Assembly: GCF_022343685.1 (NCBI RefSeq)
Contig: NZ_CP092123.1
Span: forward strand, 2,232,001-2,296,000
DNA from: Marinobacterium sediminicola
Lineage (GTDB): Bacteria > Pseudomonadota > Gammaproteobacteria > Pseudomonadales > Balneatricaceae
Length of the DNA: 64,000 nucleotides
Direction of reading: 5' to 3'
The position numbers and the translations under genes were made by a program. The notes under the pieces are model-generated. The model was not told the origin of the DNA and made no database searches. It saw only the letters and a list, made by a program, of their open reading frames with translations. Position 1 is the stretch's first letter, and every line of letters begins with the position of its first letter. Shown here one piece after another: positions 27,749 through 37,161 of the stretch.

Positions 27749-29335
27749 ATGCCCATGAAAACAAATCTCCCGGTAACCGGACGTGCCGTTGATTTCCCCG
27801 ACGATACCAATATCCTTTCCACTACCGATCTCAAAGGACGCATCACATACGTCAATCAGGCCCTGATCAATATTTCAGGTTTTGAAGAGGAAGAACTGGT
27901 TGGCAAAAGCCACAACGTTGTCCGACATCCTGATATGCCCCCGGCAGCCTTCAAAATGCTCTGGGACAGAATTCAAAGTGGGCATTCCTGGATGGGGTTG
28001 GTCAAGAATCGCTGCAAGAACGGTGACCATTATTGGGTGAACGCTTATGTCACGCCGATTCAGGCTCATGGGCAGACCGTAGAATATCAATCCGTACGTA
28101 CCCGTCCCAATCCGGAACAGGTTGCGCGCGCAGAGTCGCTCTACAGCAGGCTGAATGCTGGCAAGAAGCTCCCTGATAGCCTGGCTGCCCGCACGAACCT
28201 CCCGGTCAAGTGCATAGCCGCCGGTGTACTGACAAGCTTGCTTATCGCAGCCGTGCTGGCATCGGGGATCATTTCTCTGGAATCCGCCCTACCGGCTCTG
28301 GCTGCAGCACTGCTGACCAGCCTGCTGTGTCTGCTGGTTGTCATGCCTGTTCACCGGGTCGTTGAAAGCACCCGCCACCAGGTATCAAACGACCCTGTGG
28401 CCCGACATATCTATACAGGCCGAAACGATGAAGCTGGACAGCTGGAATACGCTCTGTTTCTTTTACGTTCAGAAGCCAGTGCAATCGCCGGTCGAATCAA
28501 CGACTCAGCGCAACAGTTGAGTGAAAATGCCGAGCGCCTGTCTCAAGCAGCCCAACGAAGCAGCGAGGGGCTGCACCACCAACAGGCCGAAACGGCTGCT
28601 ATCGCCTCAGCCATGGCCGAGATGGTTGCCAGCATCAGCGATGTCGCACGCCACGCCCAGCTCAGTGCAGACAGTGCAGACGGCTCAACCCAGGTTGCCA
28701 TGAACGGCAGTTCCCTGATGTCAGAAGCTCGGGAAGCACTGCACGTCCTCAGTAATGAAATTGAACAAACAACCTGTGTCATCAGCCACCTGGCTGACAG
28801 CAGCAACAATATTCACCGCATTCTGGATGTCATCACCGCCATTGCCGAGAAAACCAATCTGCTGGCACTGAATGCCGCCATAGAGGCCGCACGAGCAGGC
28901 GAACAGGGTAGAGGCTTTGCCGTCGTGGCAGAAGAAGTGCGGAACCTGGCACTGCAGAGCCAGTCGTCAGTCAGCGAGATCCAGCAACTGCTTGCAAGCC
29001 TTCATCACGATTCACAAGAAGCATCCAGCGCCATGCAGCTCAGCCGTCAGAAAGCCGAAACAACGGTTGAACGCGCTCTTGAAGCCGCTGAAGCATTGCA
29101 GCAAATTGCCAACGGCATCACCCACATCAGTGACATGAATACTCAGATCGCATCTGCCGTTGAGCAACAGTTGGCAGTCAGCAGCGAAGTGGAACGTAAC
29201 GTGGATTTGATCAAGGACGTTGCTGGCAGCAACCTGGAGAACGGTCGAGAAACCGAAGCCTCCGTTGAACAGATGAGCAGAATGTCCTTGAACCTGAAGC
29301 AACTCTCCGACCATTTCTGGTCCCTGAGAGCCTGA
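27749..29335 (+). CDS. Aer-like PAS-domain methyl-accepting chemotaxis protein
   Basis: 528 residues (or 526 from the ATG at 27755; AAGGA precedes both). The N-terminal PAS domain (about 20-120) follows E. coli Aer closely: [46 protein letters not shown] and [19 protein letters not shown], suggesting an FAD-bound redox or energy sensor. A hydrophobic region at about 150-201 anchors it from the cytoplasmic side. The signalling hairpin contains [32 protein letters not shown]. Likely an aerotaxis or energy taxis receptor. First of three adjacent chemoreceptor genes. Confidence 0.9.
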   Translation: MPMKTNLPVTGRAVDFPDDTNILSTTDLKGRITYVNQALINISGFEEEELVGKSHNVVRHPDMPPAAFKMLWDRIQSGHSWMGLVKNRCKNGDHYWVNAYVTPIQAHGQTVEYQSVRTRPNPEQVARAESLYSRLNAGKKLPDSLAARTNLPVKCIAAGVLTSLLIAAVLASGIISLESALPALAAALLTSLLCLLVVMPVHRVVESTRHQVSNDPVARHIYTGRNDEAGQLEYALFLLRSEASAIAGRINDSAQQLSENAERLSQAAQRSSEGLHHQQAETAAIASAMAEMVASISDVARHAQLSADSADGSTQVAMNGSSLMSEAREALHVLSNEIEQTTCVISHLADSSNNIHRILDVITAIAEKTNLLALNAAIEAARAGEQGRGFAVVAEEVRNLALQSQSSVSEIQQLLASLHHDSQEASSAMQLSRQKAETTVERALEAAEALQQIANGITHISDMNTQIASAVEQQLAVSSEVERNVDLIKDVAGSNLENGRETEASVEQMSRMSLNLKQLSDHFWSLRA

Positions 29336-29340
29336 TATCA

Positions 29341-29362
29341 AAAAAGGGGCGCTCAGCGCCCC
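29341..29362. terminator. Bidirectional terminator between two chemoreceptor genes
   Basis: Inverted repeat GGGGCG-CTCAG-CGCCCC at 29346-29362 with an A run on the left, giving a T run on the minus strand. It lies between converging genes and best fits termination of the minus-strand receptor gene. Confidence 0.75.
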
Positions 29363-29373
29363 CTTCCTTACTT

Positions 29374-31371
29374 TCACCGCTTACCCATCTTTTCGACCCT
29401 GTCTTCCAATGCCGTCAGCTTGGCAACAATTTCACCTGATATGCTGGCAACCTGATCATAACAGGCTTCGGCACGGGCAAGATCTCCCTTCGTCTTGAAC
29501 TGAATTGCCTCCTTGACCAGCGCGTGCAGTTGCTCATGAGGCGCTTCGATACCGGTGAATTCCTGCATTTGGCCATACTTCTGCTTGCCGTCGGAGTAGT
29601 ACCATTTACCAAACGCGCAGTCGAAGTGTGAAACGGCTTCCTTTTGAGTCAACGTCGCTTCCCCATCAAGGAAGCTGCGCAGGCGTGTTTTCCAGGACAA
29701 GTGCGCTGCCTTGGCTGCGCTCAGATCAATGCCTTGAACATTGGTTTCAAATCGATTGACCTCGCCAATCAGGTCATTGGCATAACCACTGATAGCCTGT
29801 GTCACCCCAACTGACTGTTTGGAGTAGACCGCTGTTCTATTGGCCTGAACAGCGATCTCATTGATATGCCGATCCATGTCATGCGCAACCTGGCTTTGCT
29901 CCTCTGCTGCCGTTGCAATCTGTGCGTTCATATCGGATATGACACTTACAGCGTCAACGATGCGCAAAATCACGCTGCGGGCTTCCTCTGCATTGGCCAC
30001 ACTTTCCTCGGCCAGTCGCTGACTGGTACCGATCGAATCAACCGCCGAAGCTGACTGGCGCTGCAGGCGTTCAACGATGCGGGCAATGCTGTCCGTGGAC
30101 TGTCGTGTTCGCTGCGCCAGCGTGCGGACCTCATCAGCGACTACGGCGAAGCCACGCCCCTGCTCACCCGCTCTGGCAGCTTCTATGGCCGCATTCAAAG
30201 CCAACAGGTTGGTCTGCTCGGCAATCGATGTGATGACCTCAAGGATCTGGATAACCTCTTCACTGCCTTTTGCCAGATCATGAATAACGCCTACCGAGCT
30301 GCGCACCTGATCGGCTACGGCTCCTATCTGATCGCTCACTTCCGCTATCAAATGCTGACCGCCCTTGGCCGAATCGTTGGCGGACTCGGCCGCTGCCGCC
30401 GCATTGGAGGCACTGTGAGCCACTTCCTGCACGGTCGCTGCCATTTCAGCGACGGCAGCTGCAACCATCTCAATCTGCGCCTGCTGAGAAGAAACACCAC
30501 GATCGGTGTCGGCAAGGTCTGAATTAACCTGACTGACCCCTGTACTGATGCGGCTGGATGTCTGAGCCACCTTGTGCAGCAGATCGCCTATTTCGAGGAT
30601 GATCTGGTTATACGCGGTGTAATTCTGACCCACTTCGTTATTGGGGTTATCAATCTCAATAGGAATCGAAAAGTTGCCTTGTGACAGAATTCTGAGATGG
30701 TCGCGCAAATTCTTGATCTGGCGAAACATCACCGTCAGACCAAAAGCTCGTCCCATTACAATCAGTATCAGAACTACCGCGGTTACAGCCAAGGCAATAT
30801 TTTTCAGCAACGTCTGCTCAGCGATGGATGTCTGCTCCATCATGCCGACGGCCTTGTTCATTTCGGTCAGGACCTGAAGTGAGCTGGACTGCAGTTGTGC
30901 CAACGACTCCGGTGCTCCCTGTCCTTGAATCAATTGTTCAACAAGACCGCGATAATGACGCCATAGCTGACCGACACGTTCCAGCTGGGCGCGGGTCTCG
31001 GTGTCGGAGGTCGCCTTTATGCCCATTTCTTCGCTGCCATCCAGCAAAGCACGGTGTGCTGTTTCGAAGGTTCGCATGGTAGCAGCCGGCACATCCGCTG
31101 CGACAACCCCCTGTTGCAGCAGCAGAGCTTCCTTGGCAAGGCGCTGGCTCAACATGCGCTGTTTGCCGGCAACATTTATTGCCGTAGCATCGTCGCTGCC
31201 GGCCAACCAGACCGAAACACCAATAACCGCCGTCAGCAAAAAGATCAGGATGTACGAAAACATGAACTGCGCATCGAGTGAACGCAGACCTGTCGTTTCC
31301 AGCGTACGTTCCAGTGCCTTGCCTATCCGATAGCGAATGGACTTTTTGTCTGATAAATACTTGAACATCAA
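29374..31371 (-). CDS. Chemoreceptor with PilJ-type sensor and C-terminal CZB zinc-binding domain
   Basis: 665 residues. A membrane segment at about 38-60 precedes a type IV pili transducer-like sensor ([24 protein letters not shown]), then a second membrane segment near 192-215, HAMP, and the signalling domain with [32 protein letters not shown]. The C-terminus is a CZB domain ([11 protein letters not shown]... [11 protein letters not shown]), with the His and Cys residues that bind zinc and sense hypochlorite or zinc in other bacteria. Ligand of the periplasmic sensor unknown. It is divergent from the next receptor gene by 215 bases. Confidence 0.9.
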   Translation of the reverse strand: MMFKYLSDKKSIRYRIGKALERTLETTGLRSLDAQFMFSYILIFLLTAVIGVSVWLAGSDDATAINVAGKQRMLSQRLAKEALLLQQGVVAADVPAATMRTFETAHRALLDGSEEMGIKATSDTETRAQLERVGQLWRHYRGLVEQLIQGQGAPESLAQLQSSSLQVLTEMNKAVGMMEQTSIAEQTLLKNIALAVTAVVLILIVMGRAFGLTVMFRQIKNLRDHLRILSQGNFSIPIEIDNPNNEVGQNYTAYNQIILEIGDLLHKVAQTSSRISTGVSQVNSDLADTDRGVSSQQAQIEMVAAAVAEMAATVQEVAHSASNAAAAAESANDSAKGGQHLIAEVSDQIGAVADQVRSSVGVIHDLAKGSEEVIQILEVITSIAEQTNLLALNAAIEAARAGEQGRGFAVVADEVRTLAQRTRQSTDSIARIVERLQRQSASAVDSIGTSQRLAEESVANAEEARSVILRIVDAVSVISDMNAQIATAAEEQSQVAHDMDRHINEIAVQANRTAVYSKQSVGVTQAISGYANDLIGEVNRFETNVQGIDLSAAKAAHLSWKTRLRSFLDGEATLTQKEAVSHFDCAFGKWYYSDGKQKYGQMQEFTGIEAPHEQLHALVKEAIQFKTKGDLARAEACYDQVASISGEIVAKLTALEDRVEKMGKR

Positions 31372-31586
31372 TTCCTTCCTGATCCTGATGCGAGAGATGT
31401 GACAGCATAGTTCGACAGCACAACGAAGGCCATAGCCATTGACCGACGTGCTGAGACATCAGATATTGTGTTGATCATTACTCAATTCGGGCGCTTTAAA
31501 GGGGGCGAAAACATCTATTTACACCCGAGCAATAAGCAAATACCCTTAAGCAAAACCCTTTAATAACAATAACTGTAGGGTCTCAC

Positions 31587-33566
31587 ATGAAACTTTACAT
31601 TACTCAGCGTATCGCGCTGGGATTATCTGTGCTGGTACTCTTCATTATTCTGGTTGGGGCGAGTGGACTCTATGCAAGCCGTACCCTGGGCCAGAATGTT
31701 TCGACACTGACCGAAGCGCTGATTCCACTGATGGAACGCAGCTACGAGCAGACGCTGGCAGTGAGCACCGCCACGACCCAACTTTATGGTGCACTGGCAC
31801 AACGCGATGAAAACTCGTTCGAGCAGTATCGCAGTCAGTTCGACACAAGTCGCCAGAACCTGACCGAGCAACTGAAACAGTTGTCTTTGCAGCCCGAGCT
31901 TGATGAGAGCCAGCAAGCAACAGCTTCGAAGCTTGTGCAACAGGTCGCGGAGCTCGAGCAGCTATCCGCCACACTGTTCACGCTTTATCACCAGTCTCGC
32001 AAGCTGGAAACAGAGGTCTCTCAGAAGTCGGTCCTGTTTTTTACTCAGAACGACGCGCTCGCCAGTTGGGCTCGAAACTATTTGGCATCCACTGACAACT
32101 CCGAGGGCATCCAGCTGATTCGCCCCATCACTCGAGTTGCCAACACCTACAGATTCATGCTGTTCAACTATCAGCGTAACCAGAATCTGCAGGCACTCAA
32201 CTCTGATGCTCAGAGCAACCGAGATGGTCTTCGAGAAGCCTTTGACAATTTCAGCGCTGTTGATGCCAAAGCCAAGCAGATCGACAAGCTCGTAGAACAG
32301 CTGGACTCCGGTCTGTTTGCCGAGAACGGCATCATCCGGTTATACAACCAGGTCGAAGAAACAAGGGTTAACATGAATTCAACCCTGGCGGCCCTCTCGA
32401 CCCAGGTTGATCGCTTCACCGCCACTTCTACCCAGCTGGTCGAGAGCGTGCGTGCCAAGGCTCGACAGGCGCGTGATCAGGGCCAGCAGGCCGTTACCCT
32501 GAGCAACACCATCATTCTTGCGGTCACTCTGACAGCCATCCTGCTGGCCACCGGTATCGCGGTGCTGACCATTCAGGCATTGCGCAAGCCACTCTCCACC
32601 ATCAGAACCCAATTGACCATGCTGCGCGACGGTGACCTCAGGGTCAGCTTTGACCAGGAGCGCCGTGACGAATTTGGCGAACTGGGACAGGCGCTTAATG
32701 ATGTGGTCGCAGGGCTGCGTGAGATTGTCGATACCATTACCCGTGGCTCCGGCCAGTTGGCCAGTCTGGCCAGTGCGAGCTCAGCGATCAGTGAGCAAAC
32801 CACCAAGGCAATGTCGCAGCAGAGTGATCAGCTGCAACAAACCGCCTCAGCAGCCACTGAGATTTCCAGCAGCGTTGCCGAAGTCGCCGATCACAGCCAG
32901 ACAACCCTGAGCGCTGTTCATCAGTGCGAAGACTTGAGTGTAAGCTTGACCGAAAATGTGCGTGAGACCCTCAGCAGCATCGAAACCCAGGCAGAAGGTA
33001 TTCAGCAAGCGGTCAGCGTCAGCGACCAGCTGGCCAGCTACAGCAGCGAAATCGACAGCATACTTTCGACCATTCGCGATATTGCCGAGCAAACCAATTT
33101 GCTGGCGCTCAATGCGGCCATTGAGGCGGCACGTGCCGGTGAGCACGGCCGTGGTTTTGCTGTCGTCGCCGATGAGGTTCGCGAACTGGCGAGCCGGACG
33201 CAAAACTCTACCGGGCAGATCCAGCAGATGGTGGAAAACATGCAGGCGAGCATTGCTCAGGTCGTCAACGTCATGCAGTCCAGTTACGCCCAGACCCGCA
33301 CATGCGTTGACCATGCTCACGCCTCTCAGCAATCGCTGGATTCCCTGAATGCTGCCATCGCTCACATCGGCAGCCTCAGTACTCAGATTACCGAAGCTGC
33401 CCGTCAACAGACCGACGCTGTCGAGGAAGTCAGCCGTACGCTGAACGGTCTTAACGACACGGCTCAGGAAACCACTCAAGGGGCCAATCAGGCATCAGCC
33501 AGTAGCCTTCAGTTACTGGAATATGCTCAGGAACAACAGCGCCTGCTGACCCGCTTCTCTCTTTAA
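31587..33566 (+). CDS. Transmembrane methyl-accepting chemotaxis protein with a large helical sensor domain
   Basis: 659 residues. Membrane segments lie at about 9-30 and 306-330. The roughly 275-residue periplasmic part between them is rich in Gln, Leu and Ala with long predicted helices and no recognised dCACHE motif, so it is probably a helical-bundle sensor. HAMP follows at about 332-385 ([24 protein letters not shown]), then the signalling domain with [36 protein letters not shown]. It is divergent from the CZB receptor. Confidence 0.9.
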   Translation: MKLYITQRIALGLSVLVLFIILVGASGLYASRTLGQNVSTLTEALIPLMERSYEQTLAVSTATTQLYGALAQRDENSFEQYRSQFDTSRQNLTEQLKQLSLQPELDESQQATASKLVQQVAELEQLSATLFTLYHQSRKLETEVSQKSVLFFTQNDALASWARNYLASTDNSEGIQLIRPITRVANTYRFMLFNYQRNQNLQALNSDAQSNRDGLREAFDNFSAVDAKAKQIDKLVEQLDSGLFAENGIIRLYNQVEETRVNMNSTLAALSTQVDRFTATSTQLVESVRAKARQARDQGQQAVTLSNTIILAVTLTAILLATGIAVLTIQALRKPLSTIRTQLTMLRDGDLRVSFDQERRDEFGELGQALNDVVAGLREIVDTITRGSGQLASLASASSAISEQTTKAMSQQSDQLQQTASAATEISSSVAEVADHSQTTLSAVHQCEDLSVSLTENVRETLSSIETQAEGIQQAVSVSDQLASYSSEIDSILSTIRDIAEQTNLLALNAAIEAARAGEHGRGFAVVADEVRELASRTQNSTGQIQQMVENMQASIAQVVNVMQSSYAQTRTCVDHAHASQQSLDSLNAAIAHIGSLSTQITEAARQQTDAVEEVSRTLNGLNDTAQETTQGANQASASSLQLLEYAQEQQRLLTRFSL

Positions 33567-33574
33567 TCAAGAAA

Positions 33575-33592
33575 GGGGGCCTGTTGGCCCCC
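33575..33592. terminator. Terminator between the receptor gene and phnA
   Basis: Perfect stem GGGGGCC-TGTT-GGCCCCC in the 30-bp gap of two converging genes. T-rich sequence flanks both sides but only weakly, so it is likely bidirectional. Confidence 0.75.
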
Positions 33593-33596
33593 TCGA

Positions 33597-34178
33597 TTAT
33601 TTCTGCTTCTTGACGAACTTGGTCAGAATGACAATCTGTTGACCTTCGACACGCCCCTCGATCTGTTCCGGGTTATCCAGCACCAGTGAGATGTTGCGCA
33701 CCGCGGTGCCTCGCTTGGCCGTCAGGCTGGAACCTTTCACATTCAGATCCTTGATCAGGGTAACGGTGTCACCGGCTTCCAGCACAGCACCGTTGCTGTC
33801 CAGGTGACGCACGACTTCATCGTCTGACAGGTGATCACCGGTCGCCTGAGCCCAGACCAGGGTGTCATCATCCAGGTACATCATGTCGAGCAGGTCCCGT
33901 GGCCAACCTTCTCCGCGCAGACGATTAAGCATGCGCCACGCCAGCACCTGAACCGCCGGCACCTGGCTCCACATGCTATCGTTCAGGCAACGCCAATGGT
34001 TGGGATCGACCTGATCAGGGTTTTCGATCTGGCTACGACAGGTGTCACATAGCAAAGCCGATCGGTCAACACTGTCATCGGCAGATGGCGGCACCGAAAA
34101 AGCACCCAGCGCGTCAGTTGCGCCACAAAGTTCGCATTTGGATTCGCTACGTGTGTGCAGTGCCTGTTCGAGTGTCAT
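33597..34178 (-). CDS. phnA: PhnA-family zinc-ribbon protein
   Basis: 193 residues. Two N-terminal CxxC pairs (CELCG near 15, CDTC near 46) form a zinc ribbon, and the C-terminal PhnA domain contains DSNGAVLEAGDTVTLIKDLNVKGSSLTAKRGTAVRNISLVLDNPEQIEGRV. Although named after phosphonate genes, this family (E. coli YjdM) is no longer regarded as phosphonoacetate hydrolase, and its role is unclear. It is 9 kb from the phosphonate island. It stands alone, convergent with a chemoreceptor gene. Confidence 0.9.
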   Translation of the reverse strand: MTLEQALHTRSESKCELCGATDALGAFSVPPSADDSVDRSALLCDTCRSQIENPDQVDPNHWRCLNDSMWSQVPAVQVLAWRMLNRLRGEGWPRDLLDMMYLDDDTLVWAQATGDHLSDDEVVRHLDSNGAVLEAGDTVTLIKDLNVKGSSLTAKRGTAVRNISLVLDNPEQIEGRVEGQQIVILTKFVKKQK

Positions 34179-34246
34179 GATCGCCTCTCCTGTGATTGAA
34201 GCGGCGAATTATGCCAGACCCACACAACTTTTGGGGACTTGGCTTT

Positions 34247-34270
34247 AAAAAAGACTGCCCGCAGGCAGCC
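34247..34270 (-). terminator. Terminator after the KamA-family gene
   Basis: Stem GACTGCC / GGCAGCC (34253-34270, one G-T pair) with a run of six A on its left, which reads as T on the minus strand. It ends the minus-strand transcript 24 bases beyond the stop codon. Confidence 0.82.
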
Positions 34271-34293
34271 TTTTCAAGAATGTTCCGCTTTGA

Positions 34294-35622
34294 TCAACTT
34301 TCGAAGAAGAACTTCTCTTCCCCGAAGGCGGGCTTCAGATGATGCAGCCAGGTCGCCTGTTCGTCATAGGCAGCAAAGAACGGACGCTGTACCCAGTCCG
34401 GGTTCCGGCCCTGAATAAAGCGCAACACGAACACCTTTTCACCATTGATTTCAGTAACACCCTGAATCTCGACCTTACCCGGCGTTGCCGACATGGATGG
34501 GCCACGGGCTGTACGCGCAATACCGCTGACCTGCTTCATGGCATCACGGTAGGTTTGCCAGGCCTGCGCCAGGGGGACTTCGAAGTAGTGCTGGGCACCG
34601 GTATCACGCTCAACGAACATGTAGTACGGCTGAATACCCAGCTCGACCTGAGTCTGCCACAAGCGTGCCCAGTCATCGGCACTCGTGTTGATATGGTTCA
34701 ACAGTGGCCCCTGACTGCGGATATGGGCGCCCGTTTCACGGATTCGCGCCACTGCCTGACGGTGAATATCGGTTTCCATCTCGCGCCAGTGATTGTAGTG
34801 CGCCATGAACGCCAGATGCTTGCCGGCCTCAATAATCTCGCGAAAGAGTGCCATCAAATCATCGCTGTCTTCATCGGTCACGAAACGATACGGCCAGAAA
34901 GTCAGTGCCTTGGACCCGATGCGAATGGTACGAATATGGTCGAACTCAGGCTCCAGAAGCGGCTCCAGATAGGCACGCAGGTTCTTGGTCTTCATCACCA
35001 TGGGGTCACCACCGGTGATCAGCACATCGGTTACTTCAGGATGCTCGCGCAGGTAATCACATAGCTGCCCGGATTCCTTGGCCGCGATTTTCAGCGACTG
35101 GTCGCCCACGAACTGAGCCCATCGGAAGCAGAAAGTACAGTAGCTGTGACAGACCTGGCCGGAACTGGGGAAAAACAGTACCGTTTCGTTGTACTTGTGC
35201 TGGATACCGTTGACCGGTTCACCGTTCACACGCGGGATGTTGTGCTCCATCTGACCCGCCGGATGGGGATTCAATGCCTGACGCACTTCATTGACCACAC
35301 GCTTTATTTCGACCTTGTCCTCGGTCGCAAGCGCCGCTTCAACCGCATCGTAATGCTCAGGTTTGAGCATACCGCGCTGCGGAAAGGTCAGCTGAAACAT
35401 GGGATCATTGATCGGGTCATCCCAGTCGATGAGTTGCTCAATCACATAGTTGTTCACCCGAAATGGCAAAACGGATGCAACCACGTCCATCTCATGCTTG
35501 AGTTGGGAGGGAAGTCGTTGCAACTGCGGTATCTGCTGCAGGTGGCGGGCGGTGTAAACCTTGAACGGAGGAATGTCCAGGTCGGCAATCTGAATGGCAT
35601 CAATGGGGGTGTGTGAGTTCAT
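34294..35622 (-). CDS. KamA-family radical SAM aminomutase-like protein
   Basis: 442 residues. The radical SAM cluster motif CX3CX2C is at Cys158, Cys162 and Cys165 (VCHSYCTFCF), with GGDP (VLITGGDPMVM) for SAM binding and a PLP lysine region near the C-terminus. The family includes lysine 2,3-aminomutase and glutamate 2,3-aminomutase, which shift an alpha-amino group to beta. It is longer than EF-P modifying EpmB (about 340). Members near a beta-lysine acetyltransferase make an osmolyte, but no such partner is present, so the substrate is open. The gene is probably monocistronic. Confidence 0.85.
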   Translation of the reverse strand: MNSHTPIDAIQIADLDIPPFKVYTARHLQQIPQLQRLPSQLKHEMDVVASVLPFRVNNYVIEQLIDWDDPINDPMFQLTFPQRGMLKPEHYDAVEAALATEDKVEIKRVVNEVRQALNPHPAGQMEHNIPRVNGEPVNGIQHKYNETVLFFPSSGQVCHSYCTFCFRWAQFVGDQSLKIAAKESGQLCDYLREHPEVTDVLITGGDPMVMKTKNLRAYLEPLLEPEFDHIRTIRIGSKALTFWPYRFVTDEDSDDLMALFREIIEAGKHLAFMAHYNHWREMETDIHRQAVARIRETGAHIRSQGPLLNHINTSADDWARLWQTQVELGIQPYYMFVERDTGAQHYFEVPLAQAWQTYRDAMKQVSGIARTARGPSMSATPGKVEIQGVTEINGEKVFVLRFIQGRNPDWVQRPFFAAYDEQATWLHHLKPAFGEEKFFFES

Positions 35623-35920
35623 GAGCTCCCTTGCAAAATTTGGTTAAGGAAAAATGCAATAGCGTCTCCCAGCATGGAGGCGCTGTATTCAAAACAGATG
35701 AAAGGGGCACTCAGATAAGCTGGAAAAAGCAATACCAGCCGAGAGGAGAGTCCAAGTGTAACGGGCGGTTGCACAATGGATCTGTACAGCAAAAAAGCAG
35801 CAAACTAGCAGGATAAACCCTGCAAAAACCGCGATAACCCGCTAAAAACCTCCAATCAGACTGAGTGACAATGTCTATTATTGTCCTACAGGGCGGCGTA
35901 AAGGGTCAAGGAAGCACCTT
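35623..35920. other. Intergenic region upstream of the KamA-family gene
   Basis: 298 bases without a convincing gene. It includes an inverted repeat GCGTCTCC...GGAGGCGC near 35661-35682 and A/T-rich tracts, and must hold the promoter of the minus-strand KamA gene. A possible 61-codon frame has no start signal or family resemblance. Confidence 0.5.
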
Positions 35921-36715
35921 TCAGGGTGCTGGGGGCGCAGCCAGCCAATTGATCTCGATCGCGGTAGCCGAGCCGATAGTGACTTGCCTCAGATCGGGCG
36001 GCAAAAGTGCCCAACCGGGGCTGACCTGCACACGCCCCCCCATGATCTCGGCACGGGTCTGGGGAAACAAAGGAGCCTGTGTCGGGTCGGCAAATCCATC
36101 CGGCCAGATCGGCTGCTGAGTATCAGGGTCGTATTTGTCGCTGGCACCCATCGTATGCAGAAACTCATGGACGGCAATCAGGCTGGTTTGTCCCTGATAA
36201 TCGACACCGGCATACGCATTGACCAGGCCAATCATGCCACGCTGCAACCCCAGGGAGTGCTGGGGTCTGGCAAGGTCATTGCCGGGCAAGTGATAATTCA
36301 GAAAGATCCGTGCATCCACCTCCCCTTCCCCGGTATCGTATCGCCATACCCAGAGTCGCATTCTGATGGACCAGAGTATAGCGTCGAGGATGCTTGGATC
36401 ATCGGGCACCTGTGGAGGCAGAGCGTGTACTTGAGAGGCAAGCTTAACCTTAACGGGAGCCGTCAGAGCAAGCCTGTAGCGCGCTGCCTCACGGCCGAAG
36501 AAAGCTTCAATGCTGCTGAAGTGTTCGGGTTGCAGCTGATCGATAAATGCCTGGGTGAGCGGGTGCCGGTCGGCATTGATCGGGTAGATTGTCATCACGA
36601 CGGGGCGCTGCCACCAGACTTCACTGGCACGCCCGAGCCAAAGATTGGCAAGCAATAACATCAATATGATCAGCAGAATCAACTGGATGATCCTGAGCAG
36701 CAAAGTGCGGGTCAT
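35921..36715 (-). CDS. Membrane-anchored protein with HEXXH metalloprotease-like motif, unknown family
   Basis: 264 residues from the ATG at 36715; an upstream extension overlaps the YqaA gene and is rejected. An N-terminal anchor (about residues 7-26, LRIIQLILLIILMLLLANLWLG) leaves the rest in the periplasm. The motif HEFLHTMGASDKYD places zinc-type residues His183, Glu184 and His187. This is the pattern of zinc peptidases, with Asp/Tyr after it in place of a clear third ligand. The preceding segment SLIAVHEFLH supports a gluzincin-like helix. Partner or substrate unknown. It lies 20 bases after the YqaA gene on the same strand. Confidence 0.7.
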   Translation of the reverse strand: MTRTLLLRIIQLILLIILMLLLANLWLGRASEVWWQRPVVMTIYPINADRHPLTQAFIDQLQPEHFSSIEAFFGREAARYRLALTAPVKVKLASQVHALPPQVPDDPSILDAILWSIRMRLWVWRYDTGEGEVDARIFLNYHLPGNDLARPQHSLGLQRGMIGLVNAYAGVDYQGQTSLIAVHEFLHTMGASDKYDPDTQQPIWPDGFADPTQAPLFPQTRAEIMGGRVQVSPGWALLPPDLRQVTIGSATAIEINWLAAPPAP

Positions 36716-36735
36716 AGGCTGTGCCGCCACCTGGT

Positions 36736-37161
36736 TTAGCCGAAGAGTCCGATAACCACAGCATAGCGCAGCCCCTTGCCGAGAGTAATCATCACCAGGC
36801 TGGCAACAAAACCAATCCTGAGCCAGCCGGCCACCAGGCAAAGCGGATCACCGATGATCGGCAGCCACGCCAAAAGGAGGCCCAAAGGGCCATAGCGCTC
36901 CAGCCACTGGCGAGCACGCTGATGCTGCGGTCGGTCCAATGCCTTTAGAGGATAGCGAGCGGCGATCCAGTACCCCATCCCCCAGGTCAGCATGCTACCG
37001 AGCACATTGCCCGCCGTTGCGCTGCTCCACAGCAGCCAGGCAGAATAGTCAGCCTCGGATACCAGCCAGGCCAGCATCACTTCAGACCCGCCCGGCAGCA
37101 ACGTTGACGAGATCAGCGCACTGAAAAACAGCCCCAGCGGCCCTTGCAGCGCGTCGCTCAC
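36736..37161 (-). CDS. YqaA/DedA-like (VTT domain) membrane protein
   Basis: 141 residues from a GTG at 37161 that overlaps the recQ stop. Only non-ATG starts are available and this one follows a GGGA element. It has three or four hydrophobic segments and the VTT/SNARE-associated pattern [43 protein letters not shown] and [24 protein letters not shown]. The DedA superfamily is linked to lipid flipping and membrane potential. It may be co-transcribed with recQ. Confidence 0.85.
   Translation of the reverse strand: MSDALQGPLGLFFSALISSTLLPGGSEVMLAWLVSEADYSAWLLWSSATAGNVLGSMLTWGMGYWIAARYPLKALDRPQHQRARQWLERYGPLGLLLAWLPIIGDPLCLVAGWLRIGFVASLVMITLGKGLRYAVVIGLFG

Noticed and set aside
33597-34178. PhnA considered as a phosphonoacetate hydrolase belonging to the phosphonate island
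   Set aside because: It is a zinc-ribbon YjdM-type protein, 9 kb away and separately terminated, and lacks the alkaline-phosphatase-like motifs of true phosphonoacetate hydrolase.
35631-35816. A 61-codon plus-strand frame in the 298-base gap upstream of the KamA-family gene
   Set aside because: No ribosome-binding site, no recognisable motif and unlike neighbouring codon use.
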